64,000 nt of DNA from positions 62,001 to 126,000 of the forward strand of contig NZ_PZZN01000003.1 in assembly GCF_003046295.1 (NCBI RefSeq), written 5' to 3'. The notes beneath the pieces were generated by a model, which saw only the letters and a program-made list of their open reading frames with translations, searched no databases and was not told where the DNA came from. The position numbers and the translations under genes were made by a program. This document shows, one piece after another, positions 16,842 to 26,200 of the stretch (its first letter is position 1; each line of letters opens with the position of its first letter). This stretch comes from Sphingomonas aerolata (GTDB lineage Bacteria; Pseudomonadota; Alphaproteobacteria; Sphingomonadales; Sphingomonadaceae).

Positions 16842-17731
16842 GGCAGCGAGACACCCATGCCGGCCTGCAGCACCGCATACCATTCGCTGCGGGTCCATTC
16901 GACCTTGTACGCATCGGCCGAGGCTGCGATCCGCGCGGGGGTCTGCGAGCCGACGATCGGGATGATCCGCGCCGGATGCGCCATGATCCAGGCCAGGGTC
17001 GCGGTCGCGGCGTCGACGCCGTAGCGCGCGCCATGCTCGGCGAGCAGCGTTGCCGCCGGGTGATCGCCCTGCGCCAGCCGACCCCCGCCAAGCGGCGACC
17101 ATGCCATCACCGCGACGTCGTGCGCCATCGCCTGATCGAGCGTGCCATCGAACAGGGGTGCGGTCTGGAGCGGGGAAAACTCGGGCTGGGTGCTGACGAT
17201 CGGCTGGCCGAGAAACGCCTGCAACGCGGCGAATTCGTGAACGCTATAGTTCGAGACGCCGATGCTGCGCACCTTGCCCGCCTCGACCATGCGCGTCAGC
17301 GCCGCGGCGACCTCCTGCGGATGGGTCATGAAATCGCGGCGGTGGATCTGGTACAGGTCGACCTGTTCGATCGCCATCCGCGTCAGCGACGCGTCGAGGG
17401 CGTCGGCCAGATACTCTGCACTGGAATTATACGGAATGCCGGGACGGATGCCCGCCTTGGTCGCGATCACCATCCTTGCGCGCAGGCTGCGGTCCTCGGC
17501 CAGCGCGCGCCCGAACAACGCCTCTGCCGAGCCGAAGCCCGCCGGGACGTCGCAGCCATAGATGTCGGCGGTGTCGAAGAAGTTGATTCTCGCACCCAGC
17601 GCCGCGTCGATCATCGCGCGGACCGGCGCGGTTTCTCCGGCCAGCCGCCACATGCCCCAGGCTATCGGCGAAACAAGGATTTCGCTCTTGCCGAGCGGGC
17701 GAAGGTCGTTGGAAAGGCGGATAGTCGTCAT
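16838..17731 (-). CDS. Aldo/keto reductase, YdhF/SmoB-like
   Basis: This is a 297-residue NAD(P)H-dependent (beta/alpha)8 reductase. The catalytic set is visible: Asp and Tyr in FFDTADIYG, Lys in VIATKAGI and His in YQIHRRD. Cofactor-site sequences (GVSNYS near the middle, IIPIVGSQTPARI near the end) are present, and the overall pattern resembles E. coli YdhF. Its stop overlaps the start of the sulfonate monooxygenase by four bases. In the sulfo-SMO route, the aldehyde sugar released from sulfoquinovose is reduced to glucose by such an enzyme (SmoB). That function is proposed from this pairing, not proven. Confidence 0.88.
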   Translation of the reverse strand: MTTIRLSNDLRPLGKSEILVSPIAWGMWRLAGETAPVRAMIDAALGARINFFDTADIYGCDVPAGFGSAEALFGRALAEDRSLRARMVIATKAGIRPGIPYNSSAEYLADALDASLTRMAIEQVDLYQIHRRDFMTHPQEVAAALTRMVEAGKVRSIGVSNYSVHEFAALQAFLGQPIVSTQPEFSPLQTAPLFDGTLDQAMAHDVAVMAWSPLGGGRLAQGDHPAATLLAEHGARYGVDAATATLAWIMAHPARIIPIVGSQTPARIAASADAYKVEWTRSEWYAVLQAGMGVSLP

Positions 17732-17762
17732 GCCGACGGCTCATGGCATAGGGATAGACAGC

Positions 17763-18851
17763 TTGGTAGCCACGATCAGATACGGTGTCGTCGGAACGGG
17801 CATGATGGGCGTCGAACACATCCGCAACCTGGCGATCCTGCCCGGTGCGGAGATCGTTGCGATCGCGGATCCGGTCGCGACCTCGATCGACTGGGCGACC
17901 GAGGCGCTGGGCGACCGGGCCGATGGCGTCGCGCGGTTCGACTCGGTCGAGGCGTTTGCGAAGCGCGCCGATGTCGATGCGATCGTCATCGCGTCGCCGA
18001 ACAATACGCACCGCGACGTGCTCGAGCAGCTGTTCGCGATGGACGCCGCGATCCTGTGCGAGAAGCCGCTGGCGACGACGATCGACGATGCGCGGTGGAT
18101 CGTCGAGCGTGCCGCCGCGCACGTCAGGCCGTTCTGGACCGGGATGGAGTATCGCTTCATGCCGCCTGCTGCCGCCTTTATCGAGCAGGTCCAGGCGGGC
18201 CGGGTCGGCCGGTTGCAGATGCTCGCGATCCGCGAGCACCGCTTTCCCTTCCTGCCCAAGGTCGGCGACTGGAACCGGCTTGCGCGGAACACCGGCGGCA
18301 CGATGGTGGAGAAATGCTGTCACTTCTTCGATCTGATGCGGCTGATCGTCGGGTCGGAAGCGGTGCGCGTCCATTGCTCGGGCGCGATGGACGTGAACCA
18401 TCTCGACGAACTTTATGACGGCGAGCGCCCGGACATCATCGACAACAGCTATACGACGGTCGATTTCGCGAACGGCGTGCGGGCGATGCTCGATCTCAGC
18501 ATGTTCGCTGATGGTGCGGAGAATCAGGAGGAGATGTCGGCGACGGGCGATGCGGCGCGGCTCGACGTGCTGATTCCTGCCGGCGAGCTCGTCTATTCGC
18601 CACGGGTCGGATTTCTCAACCCCAAGGCGGTCGAGCGCAGTCATGTCTCGGTCGATCCTGCGGCCCGGGCCGCAGGCTCGCACGAAGGCGCAACCTATTA
18701 TCAGCACGCCGCTTTTGCCGCGGCGGTACGCGGCGAGGGACCGGTGCAGGTCACCGCGGAGGATGGTCTGCGCGCGGTCGCGATCGGTACCGCGGCGGAG
18801 ATCAGCGCGCGGGAGCACCGCGTCGTGACGATGGCGGAACTGGGCGTCTGA
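17763..18851 (+). CDS. Gfo/Idh/MocA-family protein (oxidoreductase or NAD-dependent glycosidase)
   Basis: The N-terminus has a Rossmann fold (YGVVGTGMMGVEHIRN), the EKP motif (ILCEKPLATT) and a C-terminal substrate domain with GGTMVEKCCHFFDLMR. Members of this fold are usually NAD(P)-dependent sugar dehydrogenases, but some are NAD-dependent glycosidases (GH109, and from memory GH188 sulfoquinovosidases). The gene is divergent from the aldo/keto reductase and sulfonate monooxygenase, with about 31 bases between. The frame is open to an ATG at 17730 that overlaps the divergent gene; TTG 17763 gives the normal family N-terminus and has AGGGAT upstream. Whether it releases or oxidises the sugar is not decided by sequence reading. 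Confidence 0.83.
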   Translation: MVATIRYGVVGTGMMGVEHIRNLAILPGAEIVAIADPVATSIDWATEALGDRADGVARFDSVEAFAKRADVDAIVIASPNNTHRDVLEQLFAMDAAILCEKPLATTIDDARWIVERAAAHVRPFWTGMEYRFMPPAAAFIEQVQAGRVGRLQMLAIREHRFPFLPKVGDWNRLARNTGGTMVEKCCHFFDLMRLIVGSEAVRVHCSGAMDVNHLDELYDGERPDIIDNSYTTVDFANGVRAMLDLSMFADGAENQEEMSATGDAARLDVLIPAGELVYSPRVGFLNPKAVERSHVSVDPAARAAGSHEGATYYQHAAFAAAVRGEGPVQVTAEDGLRAVAIGTAAEISAREHRVVTMAELGV

Positions 18852-18923
18852 CACGGCCGCGGGGTTGCGCGCCATCCGCCGGGCGCGCACAGGCTGTGGC
18901 GAAATCACGCCCAGGAGGTCGAT

Positions 18924-19223
18924 ATGCCCGTGAAGGTCATTGCGTTCGTTTCCGTCAAGCCCGGCCATGAGGAGGCGTTCATCGACGCCGCCCGCATCTG
19001 CGCCGCGGCGTCGCGGAATGAACCGGGGGTGCTCCACTACGATCTGTGGCGCGAGGCCGATGGCGACCGGCGTTTCGTGTTCAACGAGCTGTATGTCGAC
19101 GATGCCGCGGTTCAGGCACACATGGCGTCCGACCATTTCAAGGCGCTGGGTGTGGCGTCACGCGACCTCGCCGCCGCGCGTCCGACGATCATCGCGACGC
19201 ATCCGGTCGACGTTGCAGGCTGA
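18924..19223 (+). CDS. ABM-domain protein (putative quinol monooxygenase, YgiN-like)
   Basis: The 99-residue protein fits the antibiotic biosynthesis monooxygenase (dimeric alpha/beta barrel) family: VIAFVSVKPGHEEAF at the start, then NEPGVLHYDLWREADG, NELYVDDAAVQAHMAS and HFKAL. These small cytoplasmic enzymes oxidise quinol-like substrates or assist heme and polyketide chemistry, and many have no known substrate. An AGGAGG ribosome binding site precedes the ATG. It lies 72 bases after the Gfo/Idh/MocA gene and is probably in the same transcript, so it may belong to the same catabolic cluster. Its role there is unknown. Confidence 0.85.
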   Translation: MPVKVIAFVSVKPGHEEAFIDAARICAAASRNEPGVLHYDLWREADGDRRFVFNELYVDDAAVQAHMASDHFKALGVASRDLAAARPTIIATHPVDVAG

Positions 19224-19331
19224 GGCGACACCGCGGCCGCGACGCGCGCATCCGTGAGGGGCTAACGCGCGCCGCCTGCGGCCGAGCATCCGCCATGGTC
19301 GTGACGTTTTCTCTTACGGTATAGGCGACGG

Positions 19332-19847
19332 ATGGACACGCAGGGTCTGGAGGCCGTCTTCCTCGCCAACCGCGATACGCTGCTCCGCTTTCTGTCGGCG
19401 CATGGCGCGGGGGATGCAGCGGAAGACCTTTTGCACGAGCTCTGGATCCGTGTGCGGACGCCGCGCGGCGGACCGATCGCCGCGCCGCTGGCCTATCTGT
19501 ACCGCGCGGCGCACAATCTCATGCTCGACCGTCATCGCGCGGTCCGGCAGGCCGCCCGACGCGACAATGACTGGAGCGACGCGGTCGGCGCCACGGTCGC
19601 GGGCCAGTCCGATGCGCCGTCGGGTGAGCGCGTGCTGATCGCGCGCGAAAAGGCGCGGATGGCAGCGCGCGCGCTGGAGGCGATCGGCGAACGCGCCGCG
19701 GCGGTGTTTCGCCGCCACCGGATCGACGGGATCGCCCAACGTGCGATCGCGGACGAGATGGGCGTGAGCCTCAGCACCGTCGAAAGCGACCTGCGGCAGG
19801 CCTATCGTGCGATGATCGCGTTGAAAGGGCGGCTCGATGAGGTTTGA
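19332..19847 (+). CDS. ECF-type RNA polymerase sigma factor, FecI-like
   Basis: The 171-residue protein has sigma region 2 (LRFLSAHGAGDAAEDLLHEL, PLAYLYRAAHNLMLDRHR) and region 4 (AVFRRHRIDGIAQRAIADEM then GVSLSTVESDLRQAYRAM). The arrangement with a FecR-type gene 36 bases downstream and an STN-domain TonB receptor marks an iron-citrate-like cell-surface signalling system. In such systems the sigma factor is activated when the loaded receptor signals through FecR. The usual targets are the receptor genes next to it. Confidence 0.92.
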   Translation: MDTQGLEAVFLANRDTLLRFLSAHGAGDAAEDLLHELWIRVRTPRGGPIAAPLAYLYRAAHNLMLDRHRAVRQAARRDNDWSDAVGATVAGQSDAPSGERVLIAREKARMAARALEAIGERAAAVFRRHRIDGIAQRAIADEMGVSLSTVESDLRQAYRAMIALKGRLDEV

Positions 19848-19883
19848 GGCGAACGTCTCCGTCAAGCCAGTCAGGAGGCCATG

Positions 19884-20819
19884 ATGGCGCAGGACGACAC
19901 CGCATTGGACGCACAGGCGCTCGACTGGATCGTGCGGACGGGCGATCCCGCATTCGACGACTGGCCCGGCTTCATGGCGTGGATGGAGGCGGACCCGACG
20001 CATGCCACGCGCTATCACGCGCTGAGCGCCGCGATCGATGATGGCGTCGCATCGTTGCGCGCGCCGCAGGCGGGGGCGGTGGCGCAGCCGATCGCCAAGC
20101 CGGCACGACGCGCGCCGCAGCGGATAGGACGGTGGGCCGGCGGGGCGATCGCCGCATCGCTGGCGGTCGTCGCCGGCCTTTCGGTCTATGAGCGCCGCCC
20201 CCAACCCTATGCCGTCGAGGCGGCGCCGGGGGCCGCGCGGACGATCCTCCTCGCTGAGGGAAGCCGGATCATGCTCGCCGGCGGGTCCCTCGTGACGATC
20301 GATCGACGTGATGCGCGCATCGCGACGCTTGATCGTGGCGAGGCGATGTTCGTCGTCGCGCATGATGCGGCGGATCCGTTCGAGGTCCGGGTCGGCGAGA
20401 CGCGCCTGGTCGATGTCGGCACGGCCTTCGACGTCAAGCGGACCAGCGACGGCATGCGCGTTGCCGTGTCCGAAGGTGCGGTCGACTACGATCCGGGTCC
20501 GAACGCGATCCGGATGACGGCGGGGCAGGGTGTGGTGGCCACGCGCGGCGGTGTGATGCGGATCACGGTCGATGCCACGGCGGTCGGATCGTGGCGCGAG
20601 GGGCGGCTGGCGTTCGAAAATGCGCCGATGACCGAAGTCGCGGACGATCTGTCGCGAACGCTGGGCATCACAATCGCGGTGGCACCGGAGATCGCCGATC
20701 GCCGCGTCCGTGCGACGATCGCCACGGCAGGGCTCGCGCGTGATCCCACGCCGCTCGCCGCACTGCTAGACGTGACGATGCGGCGGTCCGCCCAGGGTTG
20801 GACGATGTCGGCCCGGTGA
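19884..20819 (+). CDS. FecR-family anti-sigma factor
   Basis: The N-terminal DUF4880-type segment (ALDWIVRTGDPAFDDWPGFM) faces the cytoplasm and binds the sigma factor. One transmembrane helix follows at about 80-105 (GGAIAASLAVVAGLSVY), then a periplasmic FecR domain (GSRIMLAGGSLVTID, VDVGTAFDVKR) and a C-terminal STN-like DUF4974 segment (LAFENAPMTEVADDLSRTLG). Two adjacent ATGs (19881, 19884) are available; the AGGAGG at 19873 suits the second. The stop overlaps the start of the TonB receptor by a GTGA, so the three genes form an operon. Confidence 0.92.
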   Translation: MAQDDTALDAQALDWIVRTGDPAFDDWPGFMAWMEADPTHATRYHALSAAIDDGVASLRAPQAGAVAQPIAKPARRAPQRIGRWAGGAIAASLAVVAGLSVYERRPQPYAVEAAPGAARTILLAEGSRIMLAGGSLVTIDRRDARIATLDRGEAMFVVAHDAADPFEVRVGETRLVDVGTAFDVKRTSDGMRVAVSEGAVDYDPGPNAIRMTAGQGVVATRGGVMRITVDATAVGSWREGRLAFENAPMTEVADDLSRTLGITIAVAPEIADRRVRATIATAGLARDPTPLAALLDVTMRRSAQGWTMSAR

Positions 20820-23197
20820 TCCGGCGGGGCGGGGTCTTTGTCGTTGCGGTGGCGATCGCCGGGCTGACCGCTGCGTCCGCGGCGGCGGGGCCGGTATCGC
20901 TCGACCTGCGCGCGGGCCGCCTGGGCGACTCCGTCCTGGCACTGGGGCGGCAGGCCGGGGTCAGCATCGCCGTCGACGACCCGGTCCTGTGGGCACGGCC
21001 CGTCCCCGCGATCCGGGGACGCTTCACGGCCCGGCAGGCGCTCGCGAAGCTCGCACGGTCGACGGGGTCGACGATACGATCCGCAGGGGCCGGAGGGTGG
21101 CGTCTGGTCGCGCGTGCCGCGCCGCCACGTGCGGTAAAGCGCGGTCTGCGGGGGGCGACCGCGAATGCCGCGCCGGCAGTCCCGACCATCGCGGGGGCCG
21201 ATATCATCGTCGCCGCGAGCAAGCGGGACACCCGGCTGCGCGATTTCGCCGGGCAGGTCGCACATCTCGACGGGATCGACCTGGCGCTTGGCGGCGCGGG
21301 GGGCAGCGACGCGGTGCTGGCGCGGCTCGCGAGCGTATCCTCGACGCATCTCGGTGCAGGGCGCAACAAGCTGTTCATTCGCGGTATCGCGGACTCGAGC
21401 TTCACCGGGCCGACGCAGACGACTGTCGGCCAGTATCTCGGCGACATCCGGCTCAGCTACAACGCGCCCGATCCCGACCTGCGGCTCTACGACATCGCGT
21501 CGGTCGAGGTGCTCGAGGGGCCACAGGGAACCCTATACGGCGCAGGATCGCTCGGTGGCATCATCCGCACCGTTCCCAATGCACCAGTGATCGACGACAA
21601 GACGGCCGCCATCGCGACGGGCGTGTCCGCGACGACGCATGGCGACCCCGGCGGCGACATCGGCGCGACCCTTAACCTGCCGGTTATGGAAGGCCGGATG
21701 GCGCTGCGCATCGTTGGCTATGCGGTGACGGAGGGCGGGTATATCGACAACCCGACGCTCGGGCAGAGCGACGTGAACCGCACCAGCATCGCCGGCGGGC
21801 GGGGTACGCTGCGCGTCGATCTGGGGCGCGACTGGACGCTGGATCTGGGCGGCGTGTACCAGCGGACCCGCGGCGACGACAGCCAATATACCGATCGCGA
21901 CGCACCGCCCCGCACGCGGAACAGTGCCGTCGTGCAGGGCTTCGGTGCGGACTACCGAATGGGCGACCTGGTCGTATCGGGCACGCTTGGCGGCCTGATG
22001 CTGCGATCGTCGACGGCGATCGTCGGGCAGACGCTGACGGAACGCTATGACGCCACCATGGTGGACGGCGATCCGCGGCTGTTCGTGCAGCGCAACGCGA
22101 CTGCGATGCTGACCAACGAGACCCGGCTGTGGCGGCCGATGCGCGCCGGCTTCGGCTGGGTGGTGGGCGGCAGCTTCACGCACAACCGTACGCGGCTGTC
22201 GCGCGCGCTCGGCGCAGTCGAGGCACCGGTGCCGGTGACGGGCGTCACCAACCGGATCGACGAAGCGACGCTGTATGGCGAGGGCAGCGTCGCGCTGTTC
22301 CCTGGATTGATCGCGACCGGCGGCGCGCGCGTGACACGGGCCGCGCTGTCGGGAACGGGCCAGGATCTGGCGGAGGCCCTCGCTCCGGTCGCGCTGGCAA
22401 GGGCGCAGGTCACCGCCAGTCGTCGTGAAACCAGCCTGTTGCCGTCCGGATCGCTGATCGCAACCGTGCTGCCGCGGCTGTCGCTCTATGCCCGGTACCA
22501 GCAGGGGTTCCGGCCCGGCGGGCTCGCGATCGAGAGCGACTTCGTCCGGCGGTTCCGCAACGACAGGGTCCGCACGATCGAAAGCGGCATACGGTTCGGG
22601 CAGAGCGGGATCGATCCGGTATCCGTGTCGGCCGGGCTGTCGCATACGCTCTGGGACGATATTCAGGCGGACTTCATCGACGGGTCGGGGCTACCGAGCA
22701 CTGCCAATATCGGCAACGGCCGGATCTGGTCGGCAAGCGCGGCGGCCGCCTGGCGACCGGTCGCCGGGCTCACGATCGACGCCGGGCTGACCTATAACGA
22801 CAGCCGGGTGACCGAACCCAGCCAGGCCTATGCCCTGGCGTTCGCGCGGATGAGCCAGGTTCCCAATATCGCCCGGTTCGCAGGGCGGTTGGGGCTCGAC
22901 TATAGCCGGCCGCTCTGCGGTGACCTCGACCTGCGGGTCTACGGCTGGGCGCGCTATGTCGGCCGCTCCCGGCTCGGTATCGGCCCGGTGCTCGGGGAGG
23001 AGCAGGGCGATTATCTCGACACCGCGCTGACAATGCGGGTCGGCCGGCCGACACTGGGTCTGACGCTCGGCGTGACCAATCTGACGGATGGCACCGGCAA
23101 TCGCTTCGCGCTTGGCACGCCGTTCCAGATCGGCAGCGGCCAGATCACGCCATTGCGGCCTCGCACGTTGCGCCTGGGGATAGACGCGGCATTCTGA
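20816..23197 (+). CDS. TonB-dependent receptor with N-terminal STN signalling domain
   Basis: The 793-residue protein starts with a signal peptide (RRGGVFVVAVAIAGLTAAS), then an STN domain (VSLDLRAGRLGDSVLALGRQ, VSIAVDDPVL), then a plug (KLFIRGIADSSFTGPTQTT, LEGPQGTLYGAGSLGGII) and a beta-barrel ending in Phe (LRLGIDAAF). STN domains contact FecR in the periplasm, so this receptor both transports and signals. GTG 20816 is preferred over TTG 20798 because GTGA overlaps the fecR stop and gives a proper signal peptide. The ligand is unknown; siderophores, heme or peptides are possible. Confidence 0.92.
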   Translation: MIRRGGVFVVAVAIAGLTAASAAAGPVSLDLRAGRLGDSVLALGRQAGVSIAVDDPVLWARPVPAIRGRFTARQALAKLARSTGSTIRSAGAGGWRLVARAAPPRAVKRGLRGATANAAPAVPTIAGADIIVAASKRDTRLRDFAGQVAHLDGIDLALGGAGGSDAVLARLASVSSTHLGAGRNKLFIRGIADSSFTGPTQTTVGQYLGDIRLSYNAPDPDLRLYDIASVEVLEGPQGTLYGAGSLGGIIRTVPNAPVIDDKTAAIATGVSATTHGDPGGDIGATLNLPVMEGRMALRIVGYAVTEGGYIDNPTLGQSDVNRTSIAGGRGTLRVDLGRDWTLDLGGVYQRTRGDDSQYTDRDAPPRTRNSAVVQGFGADYRMGDLVVSGTLGGLMLRSSTAIVGQTLTERYDATMVDGDPRLFVQRNATAMLTNETRLWRPMRAGFGWVVGGSFTHNRTRLSRALGAVEAPVPVTGVTNRIDEATLYGEGSVALFPGLIATGGARVTRAALSGTGQDLAEALAPVALARAQVTASRRETSLLPSGSLIATVLPRLSLYARYQQGFRPGGLAIESDFVRRFRNDRVRTIESGIRFGQSGIDPVSVSAGLSHTLWDDIQADFIDGSGLPSTANIGNGRIWSASAAAAWRPVAGLTIDAGLTYNDSRVTEPSQAYALAFARMSQVPNIARFAGRLGLDYSRPLCGDLDLRVYGWARYVGRSRLGIGPVLGEEQGDYLDTALTMRVGRPTLGLTLGVTNLTDGTGNRFALGTPFQIGSGQITPLRPRTLRLGIDAAF

Positions 23198-23276
23198 AAA
23201 GCTGCGCAGCCCGGCAAGGCTGCGCGGCAATGGTTCCGTCCTGTGTTCGAAACATATTCGAAAAGGGACCTGGTTC

Positions 23277-26200
23277 ATGCGTCGTATCCTGCTTGCCTCT
23301 ACCTGCCTGATGGCGGTCGTTCCGGCCCATGCGCAGACCACGATCGAGACCAAGCGCACCGATGCGGTGCGGACCTCGACCGTGAAGGCCGGGGCGCCGG
23401 ATGCGATCCGGATCACGACGGCGGGATCGGTGACCCCTGCCGGCGGCACGGCGGTGACGATCGACAGCGTGCATGCCGTCACCAACGAAGGCACCGTCCA
23501 GATTACCAATGCGGACAATGTCACGGGCATTCTTGCGGTTGCGGGGACCGGCGGCGGTATCACGAACAGCGGCAAGATCATCGTCGACGAGACCTATGAA
23601 GCGACCGATGTCGACAAGGATGGCGATCTCGACGGCCCCTTCGCGGCGGGCAGCGGCCGTACCGGCATCCGCACCGCGGGCGCCTATAGCGGCGCCATCG
23701 CCAATACGGGCGCGATCACGGTCGAAGGGAACGAGTCCGCAGGGATCTGGCTCGGCGGCCCGCTGTCCGGTGCGCTCAAGACCGAGGGCACGATTGCGGT
23801 GACGGGGACGAACGTCGTCGGCGTACGGGCGGGCGACATTACCGGCAACGTCCGGCTCGCCGGAACGGTCGCGGCGATCGGGCAGGGGGCCGTGGCGGTC
23901 CGGCTCGATGGCGCGATCACCGGTGCGCTGGTGGTGCAGGGTTCGCTCGGCGCGACCGGCTACCGTACCACGACCGCGCCGGCGGATCCGTCGAAGCTCG
24001 ATGCCGACGACCTGTTGCAGGGCGGCTCGGCGCTGGTCGTCGCGGGCAACGTATCTGGCGGGATCATCTTTGCGGTGCCGCCAAAGGATGCCAGCACGAC
24101 CGACAATGACGAGGACAAGGACGGGATCGACGACAGCAAGGAAGGATCGGCGTCGGTGACCGCCTATGGCGCGGCGCCCGCGGTCCAGATCGGGTCGGCG
24201 ACAAATGCGGTCGCGATCGGCGCAGTCGCGGGCAGCGGCACGAATTTCGGGCTGATCGTCGATGGCGGCATCGGTGGCAGCGGTGTCTATGCGGGTGTCA
24301 CCGCGACCGGCCTGTCGATCGGCGGCCTGGGTAGCGCCGTGTCGATCACCAACGGGATCGCGGTCAACGGCACGGTCCAGGCGCAGGCCAATGGAGCGAG
24401 TGCGACCGCGATCCGGATCGGCAGCGGCACGACGACCCCCGAACTGCGCAATGCCGGGACGATCGCGGCGGCAGGCGGCGGCACGACCGCATCGCTGTCG
24501 AGCGCGGTCCTCGTCGAGGCGGGCGCGACGGTCGGCACGATCCGCAACAGCGGGACGATCAAGGCGAGCGCACAGGCAGCCGATGGCAGCGCCACCGCGA
24601 TCCTCGACCGGTCCGGCCGGGTGACGCTGGTGGAGAATAGCGGGGCGATCACCGCAAGTGGTGCATTAGCGACCTCGGAGCGCAACGTCGCGATCGACCT
24701 GTCCGCAGCGACGGCGGGCGCCACCGTCCGCCAGACCGCGGTCGCGGCGGGCGTCACGGCGCCAAGCATCGTCGGTGACGTCCGGTTCGGTACGGGGAAC
24801 GACGTGTTCGAGATCGCCGATGGCACCGTGTCGGGCACGACCCGGTTCGGCGGCGGCGCGAACCGTCTCGCGCTGTCGGGCGACGCGGCCTATGCGGGGA
24901 CGGCGCTCTTCGGCACCGGCAATGACACGATGGCGCTTGCCGGTACCGCGGTGTTCAGCGGCGCGGCGGATTTCGGTGGCGGGGCGGACACGCTGACCAT
25001 CGGCGGGACGTCGCGCTTTTCGGGCACGCTCGCCAACAGCGGCGGGCTGGCGGTGACGGTCGCGGGCGGTACGCTCGACCTGACCAAGGCGGCGACGATC
25101 GCGTCGCTGACGATGGGTTCGGGCAGCGTACTCGCGGTGACGCTGGACAAGACCGGGGGGACGGGGACGTCGATCACCGTCGCCGGGGTGGCATCGTTCG
25201 AGAAGGACACCAAGCTCGCGCTCAAGCTAGCCAGCATCACGGGTGCGGAAGGACGGTACACGGTCCTGCGCGCGGGGAGCCTGACCGGTGCTGCAAACCT
25301 GACCGCCTCGACCACGCTGTTGCCGTTCCTGTACAAGGGGAACGTCGCGACGGGCACGGGCAACGACGTTGCGATCGACATCGTCCGCAAGACCACGGTC
25401 GAACTCGGCCTCAACCGCTCGCAGACCTCCGCCTACAACGCAGTCTATGCGGCGCTCGGAACCGACGCCAAGGTTGGGCAGGCGTTCCTGAACATCAATG
25501 ACGGCGACGCATTTCGCGGATCGCTGCGCCAGATGCTTCCGGATCACGCCGGCGGGACATTCGAGACTGTGACGATGGGCTCGCGTGCGACCGCCCGGGT
25601 GATCGCCGACCCGCACGGCCCGTTCAAGGATGAGGGCCAGTGGGGCTACTGGGTCAGCCAGGTCGGCTGGGGCACGTCGAAGAGCATCGGCGATACCGGT
25701 GGCTATGACGTGACCGGCTGGGGCGTCTCCGGCGGGGCCGAATACAAGACCGGGCTGGGCAATTTCGGTGCGTCGCTCGCCTATCTCAGCGGCCGCGATG
25801 CCGATGAGGGGACCAGCAATGAGGTCAGCTCCAACCAGTATGAGCTCGCGGCCTATTGGCGTGGGCACTGGGGTGGGCTGAACGCCAATGCCCGTGCCTC
25901 GGGTGCGCGGATCGGGTTCGACGGCGTGCGGCGCTTTGCTGGCACCGCGGGGACCGAGGCGGTCCAACGCGTGTCGAGCGCGGACTGGAACGGCACGCTC
26001 TACTCGGCGTCGGGCGGCCTGTCCTATGATGCCGATCTGGGCAATATCTCGTTCCGGCCGATCATCGCGGTCGATTATTACAAGCTGAAGGAGGACGGCT
26101 ACAGCGAAACCGGCGGCGGCACCGCGATCGATCTGGTCGTCCAGTCGCGCAGCAGCGACGAACTTGCGGTCACCGGCAGCGCGGCGCTCGGTCTCGATCT

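Noticed and set aside
17427..19136. 569-codon minus-strand frame across the Gfo/Idh/MocA gene
   Set aside because: No recognisable domain, and it overlaps real genes on both strands (aldo/keto reductase and Gfo/Idh/MocA).
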